This document shows, piece after piece, positions 22,942 to 34,638 of a stretch of DNA of 39,805 nt. Under the pieces are notes generated by a model, which was given only the letters and a program-made list of their open reading frames with translations, did not search any database and was not told the origin of the DNA. The stretch is from Byssochlamys sp. IMV 00236 (taxonomy: Eukaryota > Ascomycota > Eurotiomycetes > Eurotiales > Thermoascaceae): assembly GCA_001931875.2 (NCBI GenBank), contig MSJH02000299.1:1-39805 (forward strand), read 5' to 3'. The translations under genes were made by a program, and so were the position numbers. Each line of letters opens with the position of its first letter. The first letter of the stretch is position 1.

Positions 22942-25696
22942 TTTCTATCTCTTTTGTTTATTTTATACATAAATAAATAAAAAAAGAGAAAACCTGGAAA
23001 AAATTAAAGCAGAAATCTGCAGCACATCTTATTCAGTTGCTGGGGAGGAAGAATAAGGGGGAAAGTAAGATATATACATCATAAGGTACATGAATTTAGT
23101 AATACCTTTGTAAGAAAAAAGCAAAGGGGGGATATATATAATGTGAATCATAAGGAGTTTACCAATGTGTATGATTTGTCTAAATGTTAGTAGAAATACA
23201 TGTGTGCGCGTGTCTAATGTTAAATAAAAAAGCATAATTGATAAAAGCCATTTATTAAATTATTTGTTTTCCCTATCTTTTATTGATCCTTTTTGGGCAA
23301 AAAGAAAGGGAGGGGGAGGAAGAGAGAGGGGGAATCGAACAGGGGACATGATGGCAAATAAAGTTAGTAAGAGAATATATAAAATTTGTTACCATAAGAT
23401 TTATTTTATTTGCAACAAGGACATACATAAATGGAATGTTCTCTGTTATTTCAATAAGTTTATGCATATTGAATATATGATCTTCGCTTTGTTGATCTGC
23501 ATACAATTTGATTTATTTATAGTGCAGATCGACTTTGTCTCGGATAAGCAGATATATTTTGTTGTTCAGATGTGGCAATTTTACTTTTTTAGGATATACA
23601 TATGCGCCAAGATTATACAGTCGCGCATAGTAGGCAGATTCAAAAACACGAACGGTAGTAGTCACTCTATTGTGACAATGTCTATGCTTCCGATATTGAA
23701 AATACAACAGAAATAATAAAAACTTACTGATAGCTTTCCCTATATGCAACCTATTTAAAATTATTTTATACTCACACATGTATCTCCCCTTTGTGCCTTT
23801 CTTTCTTTGAGTAAATTCATTCCTACATGGACATTAGCGACTACGTCATTCACAGTAAAGTAATTCGACATTGCTCAAATTGCACACTTTTTGTTTGGGA
23901 GATTATTGTCTTTTTTTTTTTAAAAGAGTCAGAATGATTAAAAAGAATGTCCGGCACCGTTCAAAAATTATAGAAAAAGCACATCATGTTACTATTATTT
24001 AATCTCCTTAGCAGACATATTTATATCCTTTTGAAGAAAGAGGATTGAAATAAAGGAACAAGCATAAACAGCAACTGAGAAATACGCCAATGTGCGCAGG
24101 TACCTAAGTTCTGGACCAGGGCTCATGCTTTGCTAACGAATCAGTGCTATGTTTAACACTGTCAAGCAACATTTTCAGATGTACTACGCGCACACACAAG
24201 GAACGCTCTCGTTGTAAAAACATCAACCTAAAGTTGACAGATGCATCTTTTGAATGGGTTCATTCAACAGGATCCTTTTTTCTCTTTCACACACACAGCT
24301 GGCATCAATGTTGTCATTCCATATATTAAATAAGGTTTATAAAAGTTATTCAAAAAAGATTCTATTTACTTTGAAAACACTGTTTCTTGATGAAAACCCC
24401 TGTAAGGAAAACGTCAAACGGATTCCTACATACCCCACTTTATATTTATCGGCTATGTCATGATCCCCCCCTTTTTTTTGTTCTAAACAGACATTTTATA
24501 AAATGCAGCTGTGATTTCTAAAGTAGACGACATGCATCTTTGCTTTAATAAATGCAGCGTGCACAGTCCAGAATAACTTTCTTGCATATAGGTCCTAACA
24601 CTGTCCCTATAAAGGCGTCTGATGATTTCAGTTGAAAGCTGGGTTAACAAGTGAAATTGCATTTCACAATGAAAGAAAACTTAAACAAGTGAGTAAGGTT
24701 CAGCCACCATCATTGATGAATTTGGAAGCTGAACTGATATGCAGTGAAGCTCAAGTTTTGAAAAAGACGATTCACCATTTCTTTCGTGTTCAAAGCTACC
24801 AACACCGTCAAACTAGCGTCTATCATAGACCTTCAAGGGTCGCACAAAGGAAAACAATTTTTGAAAACGGGGTCCAAGATCGAATACATGACAGAAAATA
24901 TCTTTCTTATAGTGTGAATCTAATGAACACTGCTATTTCCAACACACCCCGCCTGTGTTGATACAGATGGGTTCATAGTGAATAAAACCTTTACATCACA
25001 TAATAATAGGATCAGCTTTTCATTTTTGGAAATGCAGTGTCTTTACAGCATAATGCATATCGATTACAAATCGTCATGGAAGTTTATGTGACATGGCTGC
25101 ATAACTCCTATACGAGCCATTTGCAAATAGACCACAAATCTTGTTTACTTTGAATGGGCGTAAATCCAAGTATGAGTAAAAAGAGTATTACGTGCTCTAC
25201 TATAAACTATTCCCTTTTTGTAACATGACGCAAGTCTGGAAAGAAGCACGATCATAATTGACTAACCATAAAGATTTCATCATTAACAACTATTCAGCTA
25301 AATATATTGTTTGATATTGCTTTTGAAGCACTCTCTTTTAAAAGGTGCACTCATTAGAGGGGAGGGGAGAGTCATTGGTAGCTATTTGAAATTGGATAAC
25401 TACTATCTTTCAGTAGACACTGCAATGCATCTCACATTGTCAATTATTAGTAGCGCAGATAAATATTTGTCGTACGGATAATATTGATAAGCAGACCGTG
25501 CTAATTTACAGATGCATACAACGAGAGATATAAACCCAGTAAAGAAAAGGAAGATAAGCAAAAAAGTGAATGTTGGTATTATCAGAAGCTATTGAATACT
25601 GGTGTAACGACTATAGAGGAATGAAATACTGATAAGCCATATAGAGAAACGTTATCGCACTTTCCCCTTTAAATTAAAATTGTTCTCACGTCTCAG
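22942..25696. other. Gene desert upstream of GDH2
   Basis: 2.75 kb without a supportable gene. The frame at 23264-23716 (+) is dominated by Ile, Phe, Tyr and Lys and looks like AT-rich chance. The frame at 24632-24961 (+) has a more protein-like composition (NLEAELICSEAQVLKK) but starts at TTG, has no domain and finds no partner exons. It may be a transposon relic. G-rich tracts lie near 23305-23332. A T-arm-like GGGAATCGAAC at about 23330 was tested as a tRNA and rejected. Confidence 0.5.
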
Positions 25697-25860
25697 CCAA
25701 TGAGATTTTAATCCTAGACATACTCTTGCCCATTTTACTCCTGCATAAACCAACCAGTTTCATACAAAAATCCATCTTTATCATATTTACATTTCTCTTT
25801 ATCTTTCTATTTCCTTTTTTTTCCCTTTTTCTTTCTTTTTTTCAAATAATCTCAATCTAT
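25697..25860 (+). promoter_or_regulatory. CCAAT box and pyrimidine tract of GDH2
   Basis: CCAAT at 25697-25701 lies about 164 bases before the GDH2 ATG. Between about 25795 and 25850 the DNA is an almost pure T/C tract (TTTCCTTTTTTTTCCC type), as is common before highly expressed fungal genes. Function is inferred from position. Confidence 0.4.
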
Positions 25861-25864
25861 CAGA

Positions 25865-28800
25865 ATGACTACAGGCAAATTAGAGCCACCGACCACACTT
25901 TTTAAGAGAAAATCAATGACAGACATGGGCTATAATGCCAATGTGTTTATTGGAAAGAATGAACAAATGATTCAAGTGGGACAATACTTGACCAATTCAG
26001 GATTTATTCCAAAGGAGTTTGTTCAAAACGAAGTCGTTTGGTTTTATGAGTAAGAAATAATAATAGCGCGCAATACAAAACTAACCGCTTCATCACTATA
26101 GAAACCTTGGTATCGATGACTATTACTTTGCAATTGAATCAGTCGAGACAATTGCTAATCATATTACTGCTCTTTATGGCGCCAAAATACTGGCTTATAC
26201 AAAAAATGAAAGCGTGGTAGATATCAATCTCGAAAAAGAATCGGAAGACTCCTCGGTTTACATCCACTCTTCTCCTCCGGGTGTATCTCTTCTCCAGGGC
26301 CATCAATGCGAGAGAAGGTGAGATAAATTACCTTTTAGGGGAATAAGAAAAAATAAAAAAGTTTAAAAATAGAATTGATGAAAAATACTTGGATCTGCTC
26401 GGTTCCTCGGAAGCCTATCGTGTAGAATCGTATCGTTCAAATGCTACCGCGGATTCAGGCATGTCTTCTCAGTTAAGATGTTACTTTGTCACCAAGTGTC
26501 AGTTCAATAGTCCCAAGCCTACTGCAGATCAAGAACGAGATATTTATCAAGTGGCAGATCAAAACTTTTTGAAAAAGGCGACAGAGTATACCCGAAAGGT
26601 CTATCAGGATGTGATGTGTGATGTGCTCGAAAGGACAGGTCCAGTGATGGAAATGTATGATGTGCCAGGTACAAGAGAACATCGTTTGATCATTGGTTAT
26701 CGTCAGCGAAGTACTCAAGGTTTCTTTGCTGCAATGTCTGATCTCTATCATTATTATGGTCTATATTCCACTCGCAAGTATGTTGGTAAGTTGTCTTAAA
26801 AAGCCATCGCTTTAACAAGGCTTAATGTTTTATTATTAGAGCAATTTTCCAATGGAGTGACCATCATGGCATTATACTTGCATCCTTTATCTGAGCCAAA
26901 AGATGGAATACCCATCGAACATTCCATTCATCAAGTAATCAGAGAAATTTCCCTCTTGTACTGTTTACCAAAGAACCCACTTCAGCACTTCTTTGTCACC
27001 AACAAGCTCTCCGTGCAGGAAACTGTTTATGGTTATGTTGGCTGGATCTTTTGTCAACACTTTCTGAATCGTCTTGGACAGGAGTACATCAGTCTGACCC
27101 ACATCCTTGACTCTGCAAACCCCTTACATGAGGAGGTCTTGGCCACGATCAAGAAACGGTTACGACAAGACACATTCACCCGCGAGTACATTTTGAACAT
27201 TATCAGACAACACCCCGATCTTGTCAAACTTCTCTACGCCAACTTTGCCAAGGTGCACTACCTCAATCGACGTCAAGGCCGCTTGCAACAGACAATCTCA
27301 TACCAACGACTACGTACAATTGAGGATTTGACAGAAGAAGAACTGCGCAAAAAGATCAAGTCATCGACTTCCAACAGCCATGAACAGCTCGTGTTTGAAT
27401 CGTTTTTGACTTTTAATAAGCATGTACTCAAGACAAACTTTTATCAATCAACCAAGGTCGCACTTTCCTTCAGAATGGATCCAAGCTTCTTGCCCGAGAT
27501 CGAGTATCCAAATCCACTCTACGGCATGTTCTTCGTCGTCGGTTCTGAGTTCCGTGGGTTCCATCTCAGGTTCCAGGACGTAGCAAGAGGTGGTATTCGT
27601 ATCATTCGCTCACGTAATCGTGAAGCCTACTCGATCAATTTGCGAACCTTGTTTGATGAAAACTATGCTTTGGCTGCCACACAACAAAGGAAAAACAAGG
27701 ATATCCCCGAAGGTGGGTCCAAGGGCACGATTCTACTCAATATCGATCAGCAAGACAAGCCTTTGGTTGCTTTTGAAAAATACGTGGATTCTATCTTGGA
27801 TCTGTTAATTGTCGGATATGGCGACCCCTTGGTTGATCTGGTAGGTAAGCCTGAGATCCTCTTCTTTGGTCCTGACGAAGGTACAGCCGATTATATGGAC
27901 TGGGCATCTCAACATGCTCGTCGTCGTCATGCTAGCTTTTGGAAAGCTTTTACAACAGGCAAGTCACAAGCTCTAGGCGGCATACCTCATGATGTATTTG
28001 GCATGACAACGAGATCAGTGCATCAGTATGTCTTGGGAATATATCGTAAAGATGGACTAAAGGAAGAAGAGTGCACCAAGGTACAGACAGGTGGGCCAGA
28101 TGGAGACCTCGGATCCAACGAAATCAAAATCTCCAAGGATAACACGATTGCCGTGGTGGATGGCTCAGGCGTCCTTTATGATCCTGTAGGTATCGATCGT
28201 GATGAGTTGAACCGATTAGCTCAGTCTCGGTTGATGATTCATCATTTTGACAAAAATAAGCTATCACCTCAAGGCTTCTGTGTCCTCGTAGACGACAATA
28301 ACGTGGTGTTGCCTAATGGTACTGTGATCGAAAGCGGATTACAGTTCAGAAATACGTTTCACACCAATCCTTTGGCTCAAGCAACCGTCTTCGTTCCCTG
28401 TGGTGGACGTCCAGAATCAGTTGGACTCGATAACATGTACATGCTGATAGATTCTGGTAATGGCCCACTTTTCAAGTATGTCGTAGAAGGCGCCAATCTC
28501 TTCTTTACCCAAGAAGCTCGTATTCGATTGGAAAAGGCGGGTATAAAAATATTCAAGGACGCCTCAGCCAACAAGGGCGGTGTCACTTCATCCTCTCTTG
28601 AAGTCTTGGCTGCTTTGGCGTTCAACGATGAAGAGTTTGAAGAGCACATGTGTGTGAAACCAGAAGGAACTGCACCCGAGTTTTATCAGGCTTATGTGAA
28701 GGAAGTTCAGGAAATCATAGAGCGTAATGCACGATTAGAATTTGAAGCGCTTTGGGAAGAACATAAAAAGACACAAGCGCCCATATCTATCCTTTCGGAC

Positions 28801-29070
28801 GAACTTTCAACAGCCATCTTGCAACTCAATGAGCAACTGCAAGCCACGTCTTTATGGAGCAACCATGATCTGCGTCATTCAGTTCTGTCCAAGGCATTCC
28901 CTAAACTTTTACTAGACAAACTGGGTTTGAAGACGCTACTGGAAAGAATACCAGAAAACTATGTAAAGGCTATCTTTGGAGCAGCCCTTGCTTCCCAGTT
29001 TGTTTATAAGCATGGTCCTCGTCCAGATAAATTCGCATTTTATGATTTTATGCAACAAAACTATATCTAA
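25865..29070 (+). CDS. GDH2: NAD-specific glutamate dehydrogenase, large form
   Basis: Exons 25865-26049, 26102-26317, 26373-26785 and 26840-29070 give 1014 residues, close to the roughly 1.0-1.1 kDa-thousand class of fungal Gdh2. The N-terminal third is the regulatory region. The catalytic core contains RFQDVARGGIRIIRSR (about 515-530), PEGGSKG with K566, and the Rossmann signature GGPDGDLGSNEIKIS (about 690-703). The enzyme oxidises glutamate to 2-oxoglutarate and ammonium using NAD, for growth on amino acids as carbon source. No mitochondrial presequence is evident, although the N-terminus is basic (LFKRKS). The large last exon carries three quarters of the protein. MOG1 follows on the same strand 151 bp downstream. 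Confidence 0.97.
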
Positions 29071-29133
29071 ACTAGTATCAATAAAAATAGACATTGGTTG
29101 CAAATAATCAATGGTGTCCCAATGGTATATTAG

Positions 29134-29184
29134 TGTGGCACCTTTATTAAAATGTGGCACTCGACAAGTATTAAAATGCGGCAC
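29134..29184. repeat. Short direct repeats TGyGGCAC between GDH2 and MOG1
   Basis: TGTGGCAC occurs at 29134-29141 and 29153-29160, and TGCGGCAC at 29177-29184. The last two lie inside 16-mers (TATTAAAATGyGGCAC) repeated with a period of 24. The array sits 38 bases before the MOG1 ATG. It could be a regulatory repeat or a transposon end. Confidence 0.65.
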
Positions 29185-29221
29185 TTTTATTTTTTATTTT
29201 TTGACATTTTCAAAACTTGAA

Positions 29222-29927
29222 ATGAGTCGACCATTGTTTGGAGGTGCGATCGTATGTCCAATTAGACCATCCTTTTTGGATGCAAGGTATTTAATACTTT
29301 AGAACTCGTCTCTCAAGTTAATGAGTTATAGTTCTATTCGACAAGTACCTGATAACCAAGAAGTATTTGTGGATACAGAGACACAGCAAAGCTTTATTGT
29401 TGAGTTATTAGAACCAGCAGACGCTCAAGATCAGGAAATTGCAAAGTAAAATCTATACAAATGGATTTGCCTTTAATCAATTGTAACACGTATCTTTTTT
29501 AGATTTCACTTTCAACAATTATGCGAAGACAATGAAGCAGCCGATTCGGTCATTGTGTCTGTTGAACACTGTAAACCAGAGGACATAACGCCACTTTTAC
29601 CGTAAGTAACAAAAACGAGGATATGTATGAAGCTCATTGAATATAAACAGAAAGGATACGACGGAAGTTTATCTCTTGCACGGTAAACAGATGGTTGCAA
29701 AGTTTAATGAAAAGGACGCATTAAATACCATAGATATATTGCTTGCCGTGGTTCGATTCAATCAAGTCTCGACCGATTGTGTGATTTCGATGAACGTCCC
29801 AGTCCAAGTTGCTGCAAACAGTAGTGAGGCTGAATCATTTACTCAAGCCAATGTGGATTTGGTAAAGCAAGACATGATGACCATTCTGCAAGGTTTACAA
29901 GTGAGGGATTGGAATTTATTTGGGTAG
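29222..29927 (+). CDS. MOG1: Ran-interacting nuclear import factor Mog1
   Basis: Exons 29222-29286, 29332-29445, 29503-29601 and 29651-29927 give 184 residues, the usual length. The first exon gives PLFGGAI, the hallmark start of Mog1, and splicing into exon 2 creates SIRQVPDNQEVFVD, the most conserved block. Mog1 binds the GTPase Ran/Gsp1 in the nucleus, promotes nucleotide release and supports nuclear protein import. The C-terminal ILQGLQVRDWNLFG also fits. Without exon 1 the frame starting at the later ATG (29321) would lack the LFGGAI strand, so the upstream start is preferred. Confidence 0.94.
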
Positions 29928-30078
29928 TTGTTACTCGCATTAAAACATACAATAAAAATGTAAACTTTTGATCAGAAAAAGAGTCAAAGTGAAGCTTTCC
30001 TTTTTCTTCACTAATGGAATAAAAATTTCCTTGTTGGCCTCTGTATCGTCAAAGAGGGGTTTAAATACAAATAGGCTC

Positions 30079-31824
30079 TCAGGGTATTAATTTTCCTAAT
30101 TGCCGTGCTAGGGCCACATTTTTTCCATAGAGTATTAGTGATTCTTCTTTTAGCGTTTGGTTTTGTTGATATAATACTTCAAGCTGATCTCTTAGCTCTG
30201 CTTTATTCATCTGCTGCTGTAGCTCTAGATGCTCTATTCTCTTTGCATGCTCTTCCTGAGCTTGCTTCAACCTTAAATTTAGCTCGGCCGCATTTCTTTT
30301 AATTTCTGTGTCCAGTTCTTCTTGAAGTTCTACTATTTGATGAGACAAGTCTCTTACTTCACCATGTATGTGCAATACATCTGTTTCGTATTTCTTTTGG
30401 AATTCTTTTAACTGCTTTTGCTTCCACTGCACTTGATCTTTTTCTAATGTCTGCATAAACTCTTGATGAATGCATTGATTGTTCTTTTTATGTAACTCTT
30501 GTTTAAACATGTCCTGCAGTTGAACCAGTTGAGCTTCAAGGCCTGTCATCTCTTGTTGATACCGCTGCTCTAACTGATACGCTCTTGCTCTCTGAACAAT
30601 GGCATCTGTTTTAGCTGCCTTGAGCGCAACCTGAAGGGCGCACATCTCCGTATCATCTGCTGCAGAGCGTTCAGACACTTCGAGCATATCTACTTTTCTT
30701 TGAAGCCGCTGTTTTGTGATTTGCAACTCTTTTATCTCCTGCCTCATCGTCTTGTTTAGCTCGTCCTTTTTTTCATCTGCTAGTTTAAGCTGCTGTCTTA
30801 CACTGGCCAACGCCAATGCCTGTCTTTTGCATTCTCTGTCCAAGTCTATCGCCTGTCTTTCAGCTTCATTAAGCAGCATACGCATAGCCTCAGCCTCTTT
30901 ATTATCGTCACTCTCTTGGCTTTTGTGAATAGCCTCGAGACTTGCCTTGAGCCGTGCAGCCTGATTCTTGTACCTCAACCGTTGCTGTTTGATATCTTCC
31001 ATCTCTTCCAACATACGTTCCATTTCTTTTCTAACCATGTCTACAGTTAATTCAAATTCATCTCTCTCTTCTCTACAAGCCAATAGAGCATCCTCCAACT
31101 GCTTCACCTGAGCTTCATACTGGTTCCGAAGCATCAGTGCCTTTCTTTGACACGATATATGGCATTCCTTTGTCTGCTTTTGTTGTTTCAATACAAACGA
31201 CATGTCACGTTCGAGCATCCGGTTCTTTGATAAACTTTTTTGAAGTGCCTCTAATAATCGCTGCACTCTGTGTTGTTCCGCCATTCTCTTCTTGTGCTCT
31301 TTCAAAACCGATTCATAATGGTGTGTTTCCCAGGACTGAATATGTTGTAACAATGTCTGACAGAAATCTCGACAGGGCTGTTCTGTAGCGTGATCGTTTA
31401 TGGATGATTTTAGTCTGACCAAGAAGACTGGAGTCGTGTCAGTCTCGTCTTCTGGTGTCAAGTCCTCGTCAAAGAGCCGTGGCAATTCATTACCTGTCCA
31501 TTCGTCCCATAGACTATGTTGATGGGACACTTTCTTTTCATGTGACGATAGGAATTGATCGATTTGTTGACAAAGTTGTACAACCACAGAGTTGTCCTGC
31601 TTTTGTTTTAATACCGCTAATTGACTTTCTAGCTCTATTTCTTTCTGTACGTGCTGCTGAATCTCGTTTTCTAAAACATGTACTCTCTTCTCTAAGCCGT
31701 CAATGACTTGATAGAGCGTTGATTTTGATGATGAGCAAGAAGAGAATCTGCGTATATATGTGGGCGTAGTAAGCACTGTATCTGTTTCACTTATGGAATC
31801 ATCCGTTATTAAATCAACTTCCAT
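30079..31824 (-). CDS. Intronless long coiled-coil protein, unidentified
   Basis: A single 581-residue frame. Residues about 1-35 are a Ser/Thr-rich acidic head (DSISETDTVLTTPTYIRR). From about residue 40 to the end the chain is nearly continuous heptad-type coiled coil rich in Gln, Glu, Lys and Leu, with a break near residues 105-150. No enzymatic domain is visible. Such proteins serve as cytoskeletal, spindle-pole, Golgi or septal scaffolds, and which one cannot be told from the sequence. It is the only clearly intronless gene in the window. The 3' end is 151 bp from the convergent MOG1 stop. Confidence 0.85.
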   Translation of the reverse strand: MEVDLITDDSISETDTVLTTPTYIRRFSSCSSSKSTLYQVIDGLEKRVHVLENEIQQHVQKEIELESQLAVLKQKQDNSVVVQLCQQIDQFLSSHEKKVSHQHSLWDEWTGNELPRLFDEDLTPEDETDTTPVFLVRLKSSINDHATEQPCRDFCQTLLQHIQSWETHHYESVLKEHKKRMAEQHRVQRLLEALQKSLSKNRMLERDMSFVLKQQKQTKECHISCQRKALMLRNQYEAQVKQLEDALLACREERDEFELTVDMVRKEMERMLEEMEDIKQQRLRYKNQAARLKASLEAIHKSQESDDNKEAEAMRMLLNEAERQAIDLDRECKRQALALASVRQQLKLADEKKDELNKTMRQEIKELQITKQRLQRKVDMLEVSERSAADDTEMCALQVALKAAKTDAIVQRARAYQLEQRYQQEMTGLEAQLVQLQDMFKQELHKKNNQCIHQEFMQTLEKDQVQWKQKQLKEFQKKYETDVLHIHGEVRDLSHQIVELQEELDTEIKRNAAELNLRLKQAQEEHAKRIEHLELQQQMNKAELRDQLEVLYQQNQTLKEESLILYGKNVALARQLGKLIP

Positions 31825-31976
31825 TTTAAAGAATGTTGTGTTTCTATTGTGTTTGTGTGTGTGTGTGTTTATTTAAATAAATGGTAAGAAAAAAAATAAG
31901 GAGAAAAAAAAAGAGAGAGAGAGAGAGAATAGGAGAATCTTTTAGTATTTATCAATGTATGCATCTTGACCCTTAA

Positions 31977-32820
31977 TTATAATCTACTGGCAAGACGGTT
32001 GAAAGGAACGGCCAAGTGTCTTACAATATCGGTATACATCTAAAACATAGTGGAATTAGCGCGCGCATTATATATATTTAGTGTATAGCTTTACCTCTTC
32101 CTTCAATTGCTTATAAACAATACCAGCCTTTGCTTTGGGTGCCCATTTTAATGCCAATTCCTTTGCTTTTGGCAGCACTTCCTTTTCGGGACAAGCGACA
32201 TCAACCAAACCATGATCCAGCGCTTCTTGAGCAGTAAAGCGGTGGCCTTGCAAGATCATCTTGCGGAAAGTAACCGGCGTTGACTTGTCACGGCACAAGG
32301 CAGCCATACCAGGAGTAAGAGCGGATGGAAGATCTACCTCGTTCATGCAGATAAATCCTTTATCAGATCTCATCACTCTATAATCTAATAAAAAAAGCAA
32401 TGAGAAACGATACTCGACAATAAAAAAAAGCCTATTACCGTGAGCCAAAGCGAGCATACATCCACCAGCAAACGCGTGTCCGTTGATGGCAGCGACAGTA
32501 GGTATACAAAAAGTCAGCATCCTTCGAAGCATGAGCATAAAGGTATCAATAAACAAAGGATTGACCAAAGCATGTGCCAAATCTAATCCATTGCTATAAA
32601 TCCTGTCTTGACCCACTGTGACCAAGGCCATGTCGACTGGATCTTCTGCTTCAAAAAAGATACCTTCGATAATGGTTAGTGCCTTGATGATGCTTTGGCA
32701 GAACTCGGTCGTGAAGCGATTATCCTTGTTGTGTAAGTAAAGGATGAACAGGGGACCCTCTTGATCGAGTGTCATGTGATGAACTTCTTTGCTGGGTAAT
32801 GCGACAGGGAATTGAACCAT
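31977..32820 (-). CDS. Peroxisomal enoyl-CoA hydratase/isomerase
   Basis: Exons 32820-32439, 32384-32095 and 32039-31977 give 244 residues. The crotonase fold is shown by the oxyanion-hole elements SNGLDL (76-81) and NGHAFAGG (113-120), then DYRVM and NEVDLP with the candidate catalytic E143. This pattern fits delta3,delta2-enoyl-CoA isomerases of fatty-acid beta-oxidation better than hydratases, since the first hydratase Glu is absent. The last exon encodes 20 residues ending in SRL, a type 1 peroxisomal targeting signal. If the last intron is kept, translation ends after eight other residues (VKLYTKYI) and the signal is lost. The start was chosen as the first ATG in frame. Confidence 0.92.
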
Positions 32821-34638
32821 TGGATAAAGTAGTGTTGAAGAAGAAAAAAAAATTATTAAAAGTTGGATGTATTTATACTCACGCGGGTTTTGTGCTGACA
32901 AAATGCCGTTTCAAAAATGGTAATTTGTGTGACAGTAAACCATTGCTCTCCCATATTGTTTACGACCAGATGTAAAAAAAAGGGCAGTTGTATTAAACGG
33001 AAGTATGAAGTGCCCTTTTTTTGGGATACATGGAACATTGAATAATCCCGATGATTCGTTCTCACGTTATAAAGCAGGAAAAAAAAAGTGACAATTTGCC
33101 CATGTGAAAATGAAGTATACAGGTTTTTCTACAAGTAATGTCGTATAATTCGAAAGTTTATAATACAAAATATACAAAATACGACATCTGGGACGACATT
33201 ACTTTCTGGAAATAATGTACTACTTTAAACACAACTCTCAGGTCAAACAAGACAACGCTATATTCTAATCATGACCATAGAATTGTCCCTTTATTAGTTT
33301 GGAAGTTATCCGTGTTCCAATTTGTTCTTAGAACAAAAGCAATTGACAGCTCTCTCCACATTATACCTAAAGACTTGCAGGGATTCAAGTTTTATCTATT
33401 AAAATCGACTATAAGCCGAGCAATACAATTTTAGTAAAAGGGCTCTTTTAACTATACCAACCCTTTTTCTTCTAGTATTACGAATTTTCTCTGTAAAAGA
33501 GAATCTATATTGAATACACATGACTCTATTGAAGTATCTATAGCACATGATCCGTAGTCTATTGAAATAAAGAAAGGTAGAATACTTGATCCCTATATTA
33601 AATCTTTTATATTTGGATAATACATATTGACGCATGCTACTATAAGTAAAGAAATAAAGAGAGAACAAGTGTTTAGAAATTTAGGTCTTGCAGATTGCCA
33701 TGGTGACATCCTATCCATGGCGACAAGAGGGAAATCTTTTATCTTGACCAACCATTGTTGGTTGTTTCTATTTTAAACCAGTATACATTTAGTGTATATA
33801 TAACACTATACATGCTTATGTAGGTCCAATGTTGAGCATATTCACTTAAAATAAAGTACTTAAGGGCACATATATCAATCATCTGTGCTATAAATGCGTG
33901 TGCGTGTGCTTGCCTAACCAGGCGTAGAAAATATGTAAGCCTCTCTCAAGAACAAATCATATGCAGCATAATGCGAGCATCTGCTGAAATTCGGCATTGT
34001 TACTGCCATTAAACATTTAATAGGAAATCTCCAATTTTACAATTTAAAATAACTATTGTGTATGAATCGGTTACTTTGTTGCAAACATTATTGTGTATCG
34101 GCTATTGTAAATGTAACCAAAGACGACCCATTAAGGTACGGGGTTACACTTGACAATGGCTACGTAGTACTACTCACTTTGTACTTTACGTAAGCATATG
34201 CTATTTCCAAAAAAGCGATGTTACGAACCTTGAGGAGAAGTGTCTACAAAGTGGGAGCAGGGTTTAATACTCTTTGTCCAATAGATCAATGAAGGAGAAT
34301 TTTCTACATCTTCTCTCGTGAGCTTCGTTACTCAGTTCAAAGGCTCAATCACATCAAATACTTGGAATGCACTTAAAATCGCAACATTCGCCGTGTCTCC
34401 AGAAGCAAGCCACTTTTTTATAAACTATTCATCAATTAGACAAGTGCTTCAATATATGTTCTTATATAATTCATTGAAAGGAGGATAAAAGTCTCTCAAG
34501 GGTTAGATCATTTGCATTCAGATTCAAAAAGACGATGTGACAATACTATATATTTTATGGACCTTTTTTATTCCGGGTGTCGGCTAGCTTGAACCATCAA
34601 ATGTCCAAAAATGGTAATTTTATCTTTTTTCGAAATGA
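32821..34638. other. Gene desert between isomerase and aminopeptidase genes
   Basis: 1.8 kb with no supportable gene. The minus-strand frame at 33399-33668 is Tyr/Phe/Arg-rich and looks like chance. A short palindrome, CCAACCATTGTTGG, lies near 33748-33763. A pair of small inverted segments (AGTAATGTCG and CGACATTACT) lies near 33135 and 33195. No RNA gene is recognised. Confidence 0.5.

Noticed and set aside
23300..23420. tRNA-like T-arm GGGAATCGAAC (minus strand)
   Set aside because: The flanking stem does not pair and no anticodon or acceptor arm can be folded around it; the region is a G/A-rich tract.
23264..23716. 150-codon open frame on the plus strand
   Set aside because: The composition is dominated by Ile, Phe, Tyr and Lys after a Gly-Arg repeat. 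It has no domain and a minus-strand frame of similar quality overlaps it, which suggests chance in AT-rich DNA.
24632..24961. Open frame of 109 codons as a real gene
   Set aside because: It starts at TTG, shows no recognisable domain and no upstream exon in phase; kept only as a possible relic in the desert entry.
33399..33668. 89-codon minus-strand frame
   Set aside because: Tyr, Phe and Arg rich, no domain and no supporting splice sites.
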